This document shows, piece by piece, positions 36,175 through 44,334 of a stretch of 64,000 bases of DNA; within the stretch, counting starts at the first letter, position 1; every line of letters starts with the position of its first letter. A program made the translations under genes and the position numbers. The notes beneath the pieces were generated by a model. That model was not told the origin of the DNA and searched no databases. It worked only from the letters and a program-made list of their open reading frames with translations. Source of the stretch: Pseudomonas bohemica (lineage in GTDB: Bacteria > Pseudomonadota > Gammaproteobacteria > Pseudomonadales > Pseudomonadaceae). The stretch covers positions 101,642 to 165,641 of the forward strand of contig NZ_NKHL01000114.1 in assembly GCF_002934685.1 (NCBI RefSeq). The letters are read 5' to 3'.

Positions 36175-37635
36175 ATGTTTTTCCCATCAGATTTCCGCCC
36201 ACGCTGTGCCAAGTGGCTCATCGCAACCGGAATCTTCCTGCTGCTCAGCGCCTGTGTTGAAAAACCCAACACACTGGAACGAGTCAAGGAGGATGGTGTG
36301 CTGCGCGTCGTCACCCGCAACAGCCCGGCGACCTACTTCCAGGATCGCAACGGTGAAACCGGTTTCGAGTACGAGCTGGTCAAGCGTTTCGCCGACGATC
36401 TGGGCGTCGAACTGAAGATCGAGACGGCCGACAACCTCGACGATCTGTTCGACCAAATGAACAAACCCGGTGGCCCTGTACTGGCGGCAGCCGGTCTGGT
36501 CAGCACCGAAAACCGCGCCAAACAGGTGCGTTTTTCCCATTCGTATCTGGAAGTCACCCCGCAAGTCATCTATCGCAACGGCCAGTCCCGGCCTACCGAT
36601 CCGGGCGATTTGGTCGGCAAGCGCATTCTCGTGCTCAAGGGCAGCAGCCACGCCGAGCAGTTAGCCGCGTTGAAGGTCAAATACCCCGGCATCAATTACG
36701 AAGAGTCGGATCAGGTCGAAGTTGTCGACCTGCTGCGCATGGTAGATGAGGGGCAGATCGACCTGACCCTGGTGGACTCCAACGAGCTGGCGATGAATCA
36801 GGTGTATTTCCCCAACGTGCGCGTGGCGTTCGACCTCGGCGATGGTCGTGACCAGCGTTGGGCCGTGGCTCCTGGCGATGACAACAGCCTGCTCAACGAG
36901 ATCAACAGCTTCCTCGACAAAATGCAGAAGAACGGCATGCTGCAGCGGCTCAAGGACCGCTATTACGGGCATGTGGACGTTCTCGGCTATGTCGGCGCGT
37001 ACACCTTCGCCCAGCATTTGCAGGAACGGCTGCCAAAGTACGAAAAGCACTTCCAGTCCGCCGCCAAGGAAGAACAGGTGGACTGGCGACTGCTGGCCGC
37101 CATCGGTTACCAAGAGTCGTTGTGGCAACCGGGTGTGACCTCCAAGACCGGCGTTCGCGGTCTGATGATGCTCACCCAGAGCACGGCTCAGGCGATGGGG
37201 GTTTCCAACCGGCTGGACGCCAAGCAGAGCATTCAGGGCGGCGCCAAGTACTTAGCCTACGTCAAGGATCAACTCGATGAGACGATCCAGGAGCCTGATC
37301 GCACATGGCTTGCGCTGGCTTCCTACAACATCGGCACCGGACATCTCGACGATGCCCGCAAGCTCGCGGAAAACGAAGGCCTGAACCCGAACAAGTGGCT
37401 GGACGTGAAGAAAATGCTGCCGCGTCTGTCGCAGAAGAAGTGGTACAGCAAAACGCGATACGGCTATGCGCGGGGTGGCGAGCCGGTCAGCTTCGTCGCC
37501 AACATCCGTCGTTATTACGACATCCTTACGTGGGTAACCCAGCCGCAGCTTGAGGGCAGCCAGGTAGCCGAGGGCGCGCTGCATGTGCCGGGTGTGGACA
37601 AGACCAAGCCGCCGGAAGACAAGGCGCCGCTGTAG
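36175..37635 (+). CDS. mltF: Membrane-bound lytic murein transglycosylase F
   Basis: 486 residues. A lipoprotein signal precedes FLLLSACVEK, though the lipobox is suboptimal. The solute-binding type 3 domain (about 45-270) starts VKEDGVLRVVTRNSPATYF. The SLT domain (about 295-450) has catalytic Glu314 in AIGYQESLW, then TGVRGLMMLT and LALASYNIGTGH. It cleaves peptidoglycan to 1,6-anhydro products at the outer membrane; the regulatory N-domain binds muropeptides in relatives. Divergent from purL, as in other Pseudomonas. Confidence 0.95.
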   Translation: MFFPSDFRPRCAKWLIATGIFLLLSACVEKPNTLERVKEDGVLRVVTRNSPATYFQDRNGETGFEYELVKRFADDLGVELKIETADNLDDLFDQMNKPGGPVLAAAGLVSTENRAKQVRFSHSYLEVTPQVIYRNGQSRPTDPGDLVGKRILVLKGSSHAEQLAALKVKYPGINYEESDQVEVVDLLRMVDEGQIDLTLVDSNELAMNQVYFPNVRVAFDLGDGRDQRWAVAPGDDNSLLNEINSFLDKMQKNGMLQRLKDRYYGHVDVLGYVGAYTFAQHLQERLPKYEKHFQSAAKEEQVDWRLLAAIGYQESLWQPGVTSKTGVRGLMMLTQSTAQAMGVSNRLDAKQSIQGGAKYLAYVKDQLDETIQEPDRTWLALASYNIGTGHLDDARKLAENEGLNPNKWLDVKKMLPRLSQKKWYSKTRYGYARGGEPVSFVANIRRYYDILTWVTQPQLEGSQVAEGALHVPGVDKTKPPEDKAPL

Positions 37636-37645
37636 CACCATTCTG

Positions 37646-37735
37646 TAGGAGCGCGCTCGCCCGCGATTGCGGAGGGTCTGTAACCCGATCCTACATCTGA
37701 CACAAAGCATTAGCGGGCAAGCGCGCTCCTACAGG
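37646..37735. repeat. REP pair between convergent mltF and tadA
   Basis: GTAGGAGCGCGCTCGCCCGC and the inverse GCGGGCAAGCGCGCTCCTAC bracket about 50 bases, the same family as the pair at 31648. Confidence 0.75.
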
Positions 37736-37741
37736 TCTTTC

Positions 37742-38224
37742 CTAGCCTTTAAGCCTGCGCATCCTGAAAAACTCACTCAACATCGTCCCGCACTCCTCTT
37801 CCAACACTCCGCCTTCGAACAGCACCCGATGATTGAGAAATGGCTGGGTGAAAAACTGGCCCTGACTCTGCACCACTCCCGCCTTGGGCTCGGTCGCACC
37901 ATATACCACCCGACCGATACGCGAGTGCACGATCAATCCCGCGCACATGCTGCACGGCTCCAGCGTCACGTACAGCGTGCTGCCCGGCAGACGATAGTTG
38001 CTCAGCGCCTGGGCGGCCGCCCGAATGGCGACCATTTCGGCATGGGCACTGGGGTCGCTACCGCTGATGGGACAGTTGTAGCCACGGCCAATGATCACAC
38101 CGTCATGAACCACCACAGCGCCCACAGGCACCTCGCCCAGCATCGCCCCTTCGGCGGCCAACGCCAGGGCTTCACGCATGAAATGCTGATCGCGGCTGCG
38201 ATCAATGATTTGCGGCTGCCGCAT
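37742..38224 (-). CDS. tadA: tRNA-specific adenosine deaminase
   Basis: 160 residues from ATG 38224. It deaminates A34 to inosine in the tRNA-Arg(ACG) wobble position. The zinc site is visible: His61 and catalytic Glu63 in SAHAEMVAIRAA, Cys91 and Cys94 in EPCSMCAG. The ATG overlaps the multicopper oxidase stop (TAATG), so tadA is translationally coupled to it. A longer in-frame ORF reaching 38293 lies inside the oxidase gene and was rejected. Confidence 0.95.
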   Translation of the reverse strand: MRQPQIIDRSRDQHFMREALALAAEGAMLGEVPVGAVVVHDGVIIGRGYNCPISGSDPSAHAEMVAIRAAAQALSNYRLPGSTLYVTLEPCSMCAGLIVHSRIGRVVYGATEPKAGVVQSQGQFFTQPFLNHRVLFEGGVLEEECGTMLSEFFRMRRLKG

Positions 38225-39597
38225 TACGAAACCTCGATAGCTGCCATAAGACCAGTCTCCATGTGATCGATCACATGGCAGTGGAACATCCACACGCCGG
38301 GATTATCCGCTACCAGCGCGACGCGTGCGCGCTCGTTTCGGCCCAACAGATAGGTATCGGTGAAATACGGGATGACTTTCTGGCGGTTGGAAGCGATGAC
38401 CTTGAAGCTCATGCCGTGCAAGTGAATGGGGTGCTGGTACTGCGTCATGTTCTTCAGTTCGAAGATGTAACTCTTGCCCTTTTCGAGCCTGGCGATAGGT
38501 CTTTCGGCGCAGGTTTTATCGGTGACATCCCAAGCCTGGCCGTTGATTTGCCACAGGCTTGGCGGCTTGCCGTTATCGACATTGACCGATACCGCGCCGG
38601 CCCACTCGAAATTGAAGTTGAGCTTATCGGCATTGGCCAGATCCGGCTCGGCCACCGGATTAGCGGGCAATTCCGGCGGCCAGTCACCGGACGCGTCGTG
38701 ATTGGCAACCGAGCGAAACGTACCCAGTCGCACAGGACCATTGCGCAGCGAGATTTCTTCTCCAACCGGGGGCGCCTTGATCGCCAGACAAATCCGCATC
38801 CCTGGCCCCAGCCAGTAATCCTTGCCCAATGGACGCGGTTTGACCGGATTGCCATCCAACGCATAGATCATCGCTTGCGCGCCCAGGAGATTCAGGCGGT
38901 AGGTCACGGTGTTGTCGAGGTTGAGAATGCGCACGCGGGTGATCTGGCCGGCTGGCAATTCAACTGTCCCTTGCGGTACGCCATTGATCGTGGACAGCCG
39001 CCCAGCCGTACCCTCCCGAGCCGCCTCACGAGTCACACTGAACTCTGTGAACGCGCCCTGCTCATCCACATGCCAACTCTTCAAACTGACCACTCGTTCA
39101 TGCAGGAAACCGGTGGGCTCACGCTCCTCGACAATCAACGGCCCGACCAGCCCGCGCCCCAGCTCTTCGCTACTGCTGACATGAGGGTGATACCAGTAGC
39201 TGCCAGCGTCGGGCACCCTGAAGCTATAGTCGAAGTACTCGCCGGGTTTGACCGGCAACTGCGATACATAAGGCACGCCGTCCATCTCCAGTGGCAGACG
39301 AATGCCATGCCAATGGATGGTGGTCTCCACCGGCAAATGATTGATGAAGCGCACCCGCAGCCATTTACCCTGGCGTACGCGCAATTCGGTTCCCGGCGCC
39401 GAACCACCGAAGGCCCAGGCGGGCGTCTGGTGGCCAGCGACCAGTTCAACATCCAGCGGCGCGGCAATCAGCTCGTAGTCGTGCCCTTCCCCCGGCCCCG
39501 ACCTGCCCAGCCAGTATCGCGAAGCGCCGCCCGCGCCCAGCCCAACAACGGCTAGACCCGCCAGACCTCCGAGAATTTGTCGACGGGTAAAGGACAT
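38224..39597 (-). CDS. Multicopper oxidase with Tat signal
   Basis: 457 residues from ATG 39597. The N-terminus MSFTRRQILGGLAGLAVVGLGAGG is a twin-arginine signal. Three cupredoxin domains carry all four copper-binding segments: TTIHWHGIRLP, SYWYHPHVSS, HPIHLHGMSF and WMFHCHVIDHMETGLM (type 1, 2 and 3 sites). No methionine-rich CueO-type insert is seen. It is exported folded to the periplasm; the substrate could be a phenol, metal ion or siderophore. It overlaps tadA by one base. Confidence 0.9.
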   Translation of the reverse strand: MSFTRRQILGGLAGLAVVGLGAGGASRYWLGRSGPGEGHDYELIAAPLDVELVAGHQTPAWAFGGSAPGTELRVRQGKWLRVRFINHLPVETTIHWHGIRLPLEMDGVPYVSQLPVKPGEYFDYSFRVPDAGSYWYHPHVSSSEELGRGLVGPLIVEEREPTGFLHERVVSLKSWHVDEQGAFTEFSVTREAAREGTAGRLSTINGVPQGTVELPAGQITRVRILNLDNTVTYRLNLLGAQAMIYALDGNPVKPRPLGKDYWLGPGMRICLAIKAPPVGEEISLRNGPVRLGTFRSVANHDASGDWPPELPANPVAEPDLANADKLNFNFEWAGAVSVNVDNGKPPSLWQINGQAWDVTDKTCAERPIARLEKGKSYIFELKNMTQYQHPIHLHGMSFKVIASNRQKVIPYFTDTYLLGRNERARVALVADNPGVWMFHCHVIDHMETGLMAAIEVS

Positions 39598-39785
39598 CTG
39601 CCAAGGCACCTTCGTGAAAGCCGGAAAAGAAGAACAAAGTGCTGAACGAGAGCATTTGCGAGGGGCGAATACGATACACCTGCGTTTGCGGAAAAATAAG
39701 CGAACACAGGGTGCGGTACATATTTAGTACCAATTGAGTGGTGCGAATGGGGAACCTCGGGACTCATTTATCAAGGACGACAATC

Positions 39786-42716
39786 ATGCCTTCCATTACT
39801 GCGGACATTCCCGATCCAACTGCCGACAGAAAAACCCTTGAAGCCATCGCCAAGAAACTGGTGGCCAACTGTCCGGACCTGCGCGAATTGGCGCGCGGTG
39901 CCGCCCGTGAAATCCTGCGTCAGCACCGGCTCGACTGTCTGGAACCCGATGCCGTTTACTGGCATCGCTTCGACGTCACCGAAAGCAGTCCGCGAACCTT
40001 CAACGGCTGGCGGCACATAGACAAGCCGGTTACATCGTTGACCCTGCCGCAGCTGGTGATGCACCGCTTCAATGCAACTGATCAGGACAGTGCCGACTCC
40101 CTGCAAGCGATGAGCGGGTTCTATACCGCCGGCCCAGACGCCGAGGTCTTCGACGAAACCAACGAAGTTCGCCTGCTGCCGCAGACAGTGATGAACGCGT
40201 TCTGGGCGCTGGACTTCAAGAGCGAATTCACATCCAAGATGAACGCCTTCTGGCGAGATCGCGCGGACGATTTCAGGACACTGACCAAGGCAAATTTCAT
40301 CGCCAGGGCCGTGGAGGATCGTCGCAGCGGCACCCTCAACGCCGAGCAATTCAAGGCGCTCATGGCGGCTGTGGGTCTGGATTCGAGTAAACCGATCTCC
40401 CTGGCGATGCTGCAATCCGAAGCCCCGCTCGGAGTCGGGGTCCGTGTCGCGAAACTGGACATTGCCGGGTATGAAGCCAGCGACATCCTGCGAATCGTCG
40501 AAGACAGCGGTCGGCAATTCCTCTACGTGCCCGGTGAAGTGGATGCCTTCCACGTTTTCGATACCCCGGACGAATTGCAATGGTGGCTGATGACCCATAG
40601 CAATGAGGTCCACAATCGAGCGCAGTTCATGTCACATTTCGCTCTGTGCACCCACTCGGAGGGTGATCAGCAGATCGGGCTGAATCATGCACTGGACCTG
40701 ATGTTCAGCAACTGGGGCCCGCACGCTCATCCGGTGGTTAATCGGGACGATCACGCCATTGCCGGTGACCCCTTCACCCACCTGCGCGACGCCGCCCGGC
40801 TGCGCATGGAGGCCGATGCGCAATTCGCCCTGTACTCCAACAGCGAACTGCGCAAGCAACTGTGGCTCGGCTACCTGCGAGCATTTGGCCAGACCTTCGG
40901 TGCCCTGGCGGCGCTGGACTGGCCGATCGCGTTGGCAGCAGTGGGCGCGGGATTGGCCGACGTCGGTTTGAGCATCGACCAGGCGATACATGGCCACACC
41001 ACTGCAGAGCGCAAAAACGGAGTGGTTGGCGCCATCCTCGGCGGCATCGATGTGCTGTTCGATGGTCTGTTTCTGATGCCGGACACGACGCCGGAGATTG
41101 CCGAAATGGCAGTGGAAAGTGAGCCGGTCGCCCTCTCTGACCCTGCGTTGGAAACACCCGCCGCTCCCTTATCCGCGGATCTGCAGCGTACGATGCCGGA
41201 GCTGACGTACATCGATGAATCAGCCAACCTGCTGGCGCCGTTCGAAACCAATGAAGTACGCGAGGACTATCCCGAGCCGCCTACCACAGGCCGGATGCGC
41301 AATGTGTACCAGACTGGCCACGGCACGACCCTTATCTTCATCGACGGCATCGGCTATCAGGTGCGCTATGTCAATGAGCTCAATAGCTGGGTCATTGTCG
41401 ATCCGCAGAACCCCTTCTCGTTCCACCGCAACCTGCCTGTCCGCTTGAACGCGGACGGGAACTGGGAACCCATCAACCAGGGCCTGCGCGGTGGAGGCGG
41501 TGCCGTGCGCAAGTTGTCCGCACGAGGCAATACCGTAGCGCCTGTCAGCGCAGCGCCACCAAGTCCTTATGACATGCCTCAGGAACTGCGAGAACCGTTG
41601 CGCGCCCGGATCGAAAGCCCCAGTAACAAACCTTTCGACGGCGATTATGCTTCGCTCGATCCAGACAATCCGTTCGAGATTTTCTTCGCCACGCGCCGTC
41701 GCCTGCTCAGCGATGCAGATGCCTTTTATGCACATCTGCAAACCCCTGAGCGCCCGCCGATGCCCGTGATAGCCTCCGAATCGCCGCCCAAATTGGCGCT
41801 CAAGCAACTTTACGAGAACGCACCCGGCCTGGTGATCGGTGAAAGTCACAACTGCGTAGCCAGCAAACAATTTCTGATCGACAACATGGGGCAACTGGCC
41901 AGGCAAAATGTCAGGACGCTCTATATGGAGCATCTACTCACCGATTTGCATCAGGTCGATCTGGACGCCTTCGCCAAGACGGGGATCATGCCGCCCAAGC
42001 TCGAGGCGTACTTGCAGTATCTGGACTGGGGCCACCATACCGATACGACCGGGCGGTACACCTTCCTCAATCTGGTCAAAACGGCCAACAAGTATCGCCT
42101 ACGCATACGCGCTATCGACTGCATGACCAGTTACCGGGTCGCCGGGATACCCGACCCCCACGGCACACTGCGCGAAAAAATGATGAACTACTTCGCCTTT
42201 ACCGTCATCAACGCCGATCGGACCGCGCTAGGCGGCGGCAAATGGGTGGCGCTGGTAGGCAATGCACACGCGAACACCTTCAATCAGGTCGCCGGTGTGG
42301 CAGAACTCGAGGGTGTCATCGGCCTACGCATCATCGACGTCAATCCCGGCGAGGCAGCAGGTTTCGATCCGGACCCAGGAGAAGACATGAACAACGCGGT
42401 GGGCATACCCGCCGGGCGAGTCAAAAGTGACTTCAGGCTGCGGATGCCAGTTATCGGACGCAGAACACACCTCGTGGAAGCACCGGGCTTGCTGGACGCC
42501 CAGCTACGTCATCCGGGCGACTTCACCATTATGCAAACAGGCGACTCTCCCGAACTCATCCACCGCAACCGCGACGGCTTCCTCGCCTACACGCCCATCA
42601 GAAGGGATGGCGCCCAGCTCTATGTTCAACGCTCCGACTGGCCGATGGTAAGCGGCCGGCGCTTCGACAACCTCGTCGAACTGTCGGCGGCCCTGAAACT
42701 GACAGGATTAAAGTAG
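39786..42716 (+). CDS. Toxin-like protein: dermonecrotic-toxin-type N-terminus, hydrophobic membrane-targeting segment, Tiki/ChaN-like C-domain
   Basis: 976 residues from ATG 39786 (AAGGA 8 bases upstream; upstream in-frame GTG/ATG starts lack a site). No Sec signal. Residues 1-320 resemble the N-terminus of Pseudomonas proteins annotated as membrane-targeted effector domain toxins (YWHRFDVTESSPRTFNGW, QFLYVPGEVDAFHVFD). Hydrophobic helices lie at about 371-397 and 413-431. The C-terminal part (about 655-860) has GLVIGESHN (Glu686, His688), LYMEHL (Glu715) and LVGNAHANTF (His828), the GxxH/E/H pattern of the Tiki-ChaN-EreA fold also seen in the Pasteurella toxin C2 domain and HopBA1. No Hrp box is seen. 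Secretion route and target unknown; no obvious immunity gene adjoins it. Confidence 0.72.
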   Translation: MPSITADIPDPTADRKTLEAIAKKLVANCPDLRELARGAAREILRQHRLDCLEPDAVYWHRFDVTESSPRTFNGWRHIDKPVTSLTLPQLVMHRFNATDQDSADSLQAMSGFYTAGPDAEVFDETNEVRLLPQTVMNAFWALDFKSEFTSKMNAFWRDRADDFRTLTKANFIARAVEDRRSGTLNAEQFKALMAAVGLDSSKPISLAMLQSEAPLGVGVRVAKLDIAGYEASDILRIVEDSGRQFLYVPGEVDAFHVFDTPDELQWWLMTHSNEVHNRAQFMSHFALCTHSEGDQQIGLNHALDLMFSNWGPHAHPVVNRDDHAIAGDPFTHLRDAARLRMEADAQFALYSNSELRKQLWLGYLRAFGQTFGALAALDWPIALAAVGAGLADVGLSIDQAIHGHTTAERKNGVVGAILGGIDVLFDGLFLMPDTTPEIAEMAVESEPVALSDPALETPAAPLSADLQRTMPELTYIDESANLLAPFETNEVREDYPEPPTTGRMRNVYQTGHGTTLIFIDGIGYQVRYVNELNSWVIVDPQNPFSFHRNLPVRLNADGNWEPINQGLRGGGGAVRKLSARGNTVAPVSAAPPSPYDMPQELREPLRARIESPSNKPFDGDYASLDPDNPFEIFFATRRRLLSDADAFYAHLQTPERPPMPVIASESPPKLALKQLYENAPGLVIGESHNCVASKQFLIDNMGQLARQNVRTLYMEHLLTDLHQVDLDAFAKTGIMPPKLEAYLQYLDWGHHTDTTGRYTFLNLVKTANKYRLRIRAIDCMTSYRVAGIPDPHGTLREKMMNYFAFTVINADRTALGGGKWVALVGNAHANTFNQVAGVAELEGVIGLRIIDVNPGEAAGFDPDPGEDMNNAVGIPAGRVKSDFRLRMPVIGRRTHLVEAPGLLDAQLRHPGDFTIMQTGDSPELIHRNRDGFLAYTPIRRDGAQLYVQRSDWPMVSGRRFDNLVELSAALKLTGLK

Positions 42717-42727
42717 ATCGCCCGAAA

Positions 42728-42772
42728 CGACGAAGCCGAATGCGCCTTGTAAAGGCGACATCCGGCTTCGGA
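42728..42772. terminator. Hairpin after the toxin-like gene
   Basis: CGAAGCCG ... CGGCTTCG with an inner GCGCCTT/AGGCG pairing (about 42731-42768) just after the stop. No T-run follows, so it is an inverted repeat that may or may not terminate. Confidence 0.45.
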
Positions 42773-43186
42773 CGGGAATGGCTGAAGTCTCGGTGAGGCT
42801 TCAACTGCGTTTCATGATCATTCCACTCAATTATCAATAGACGCTTTCATGCCAGTAATTTACAGGTTTTAAAGGCACCTCTAATTTTAAAACCATGAAA
42901 AATACCATGAGGATGAAGTTCCTCTCCGAGGGATTGTATCGCTTAGGAAAGTACGCCTTCCAAGGCACCGGCTTTGCCCTCCCCTTTTTTCGATTCCAGC
43001 ACGCGGTAGGCGTGGCTGATATCGTGATCCAGATAGAGCATGTTGTCCTTCACCACGTCCCGGGCTTCACAGCGGGTCACCCCCCGTCGGTCATTTCTAT
43101 CAGCACCGGCTCACCACCCCCCTTCGGCTACGGCCAGGAAGCAGCGAAGATGCCGAAGATCCATCGCTTGTTATCGCCAGAGCAGG
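42773..43186. other. Gene-free accessory gap with a possible degraded reading frame
   Basis: No intact gene. On the minus strand, about 42970-43080 translates to DVVKDNMLYLDHDISHAYRVLESK, which looks protein-like but is bounded by stops, so it may be a gene scar. An A/T-rich stretch lies at 42815-42930. Confidence 0.35.
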
Positions 43187-43308
43187 ATTGACCCAGTTGC
43201 CGAAACTTTACTGACCCAGGCTCCTAACTTGGGGAACATTACCAGTGCTGGAATTTTCACCGATCGGTGTTGGGTCAGTGTGGCATCGGCCACTGGGTCA
43301 ATTCGGCG
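43187..43308. mobile_element. IS21-like or MITE-like inverted-repeat remnant
   Basis: ATTGACCCAGTTGCCG at the left (about 43187) is mirrored by CGGCCACTGGGTCAATTCGG at the right (about 43287-43306). Inner copies are CTGACCCAGG (about 43210) and TTGGGTCAGTG (about 43267). Multiple short terminal repeats of this kind are typical of IS21 ends. There is no transposase between them, so it is a collapsed remnant or MITE. Confidence 0.5.
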
Positions 43309-43547
43309 CCAGCGCCAACAGGCTATACAAGACTGAGCTGATTTACCGTCAGTCCTAGAAGAGTCGAGAAGCGGTTAAGATGGCGACCCTGGACTGGGTG
43401 CACTGGAACAACCATCAGCGCCTACTGAGGTCAATCGGGTATATACCGCCTGCAGAGGCTGAGGCAAACTTCCACCAGCAACAAGCAGGTCAGGCCATGG
43501 CAGCCTGACTTAAACGAAACGGCCTCCACGAAACCCAGGGCGATTCA
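43309..43547 (+). mobile_element. IS3-family (IS51-type) transposase C-terminal remnant with right inverted repeat
   Basis: Translation in one frame gives LYKTELIYRQS, a TAG, then KSREAVKMATLDWVHWNNHQ and RLLRSIGYIPPAEAEANFHQ, and a stop near 43508. This is the end of an IS3 OrfB (relatives read ELIHRxSWKSREAVELATLxW). The TAG replaces the family's conserved Trp, so it is inactive. After the stop comes LKRNGLHETQGDSA-type sequence, ending in the terminal repeat GGCCTCCACGAAACCCAGGG CGATTCA (43521-43547). Only the 3' part of the element remains. Confidence 0.8.
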
Positions 43548-43629
43548 GCCCCCTTCATGCCGGGCTCGGTAGTCAAGATCTGAGTATTTATCTCAATAAC
43601 ACGTTCAAATGGAAAGAAGATCAATTCCA

Positions 43630-44026
43630 TTACATGTCAGCCAATTTCTGAAAGGTCTTCTTGTGCGTCCTAAGAACGAGCTTGGTTTCTGAACAAACGA
43701 TCTGCCTACCCGAGTCGTCACCCAAGTCCAGCTTCTTGACGGCTTTAACTTTAGGCCTCTCTACTATGGATACGCCAGAGGTGTTCAGCCTGTGGTTAAT
43801 GACTTTAGTACCCCAAACGGCTTGATCAATTTCTGCTCTCACGGTAGCACACTGAGAGGCAAGATTCACCGAGCTGTCGATAGCATCGTACGCCGCTTGC
43901 CGATTGGTATCAGTGTCGCGCCAGCGCCCAACTCAGCATCAGTCATTGATGACAGAAAAGGCGTCTGCAGCAGTAGTGCATCGATGCGTTCAATCACGCT
44001 CGCCTCAGGCGAACGCCGTAACGGCT
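43630..44026 (-). pseudogene. Frameshifted hypothetical gene
   Basis: On the minus strand the reading SPEASVIERIDALLLQTPFL ... MTDAELGAGA (about 44026 to 43925) continues after a frameshift near 43915-43930 as TNRQAAYDAIDSSVNLASQCATVRAEIDQAV ... KKTFQKLADM, ending at 43630. Each half looks protein-like and together they read as one protein of about 130 residues. I do not recognise it. It lies inside the IS-bounded segment with the effector gene. Confidence 0.45.
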
Positions 44027-44065
44027 CTCAAATCACATTCGTATCTGGATACGATCATTGAAAGG

Positions 44066-44317
44066 TCACTGTCCGGAGGGCGTCTGGTCGAACGAACTGT
44101 CAAAGGCAGTAAACTCCTCATCCGTCAGCTTGGCCTTGCACCCCACGTCGGCCAGCAGCGAACCAGCTTGCCCCCTGGCGGTTTCACCGTAGACATTCAA
44201 AATGTCTCGGATCTCGGCCTGAAAATGAGTTGGAACCAAGTAGACCGAAGGACCACACATCAAGCACCACCCAATTAATTGGGTCATTTCTGTGCAAGGC
44301 AGCACTCCACCTGGCAA
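44066..44317 (-). CDS. Hypothetical protein, possibly a remnant
   Basis: An 83-codon frame whose last 50 residues (QAEIRDILNVYGETARGQAG ... LADVGCKAKLTDEEFTAFDSSFDQ) have GC-rich third positions and a protein-like composition. No family recognised. It is antisense to, and overlaps, the Hrp box at 44232-44259. It may be the 5' part of the locus that includes the frameshifted gene just downstream, or a chance frame. Confidence 0.35.
   Translation of the reverse strand: MPGGVLPCTEMTQLIGWCLMCGPSVYLVPTHFQAEIRDILNVYGETARGQAGSLLADVGCKAKLTDEEFTAFDSSFDQTPSGQ
44232..44259 (+). promoter_or_regulatory. Hrp box (HrpL-dependent promoter)
   Basis: GGAACC (44232-44237), 15 bases, CCAC (44253-44256), two bases, then A (44259). 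This is an exact match to the P. syringae HrpL consensus GGAACC-N15/17-CCACNNA. It lies 75 bases before the HopAA1-like start codon on the same strand. Confidence 0.9.
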
Positions 44318-44334
44318 CGATAAGAAGGCACGAT

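Noticed and set aside
39747..39780. GGAACC upstream of the toxin-like gene as a possible Hrp box
   Set aside because: No CCAC at 15-17 bases spacing; too close to the start codon.
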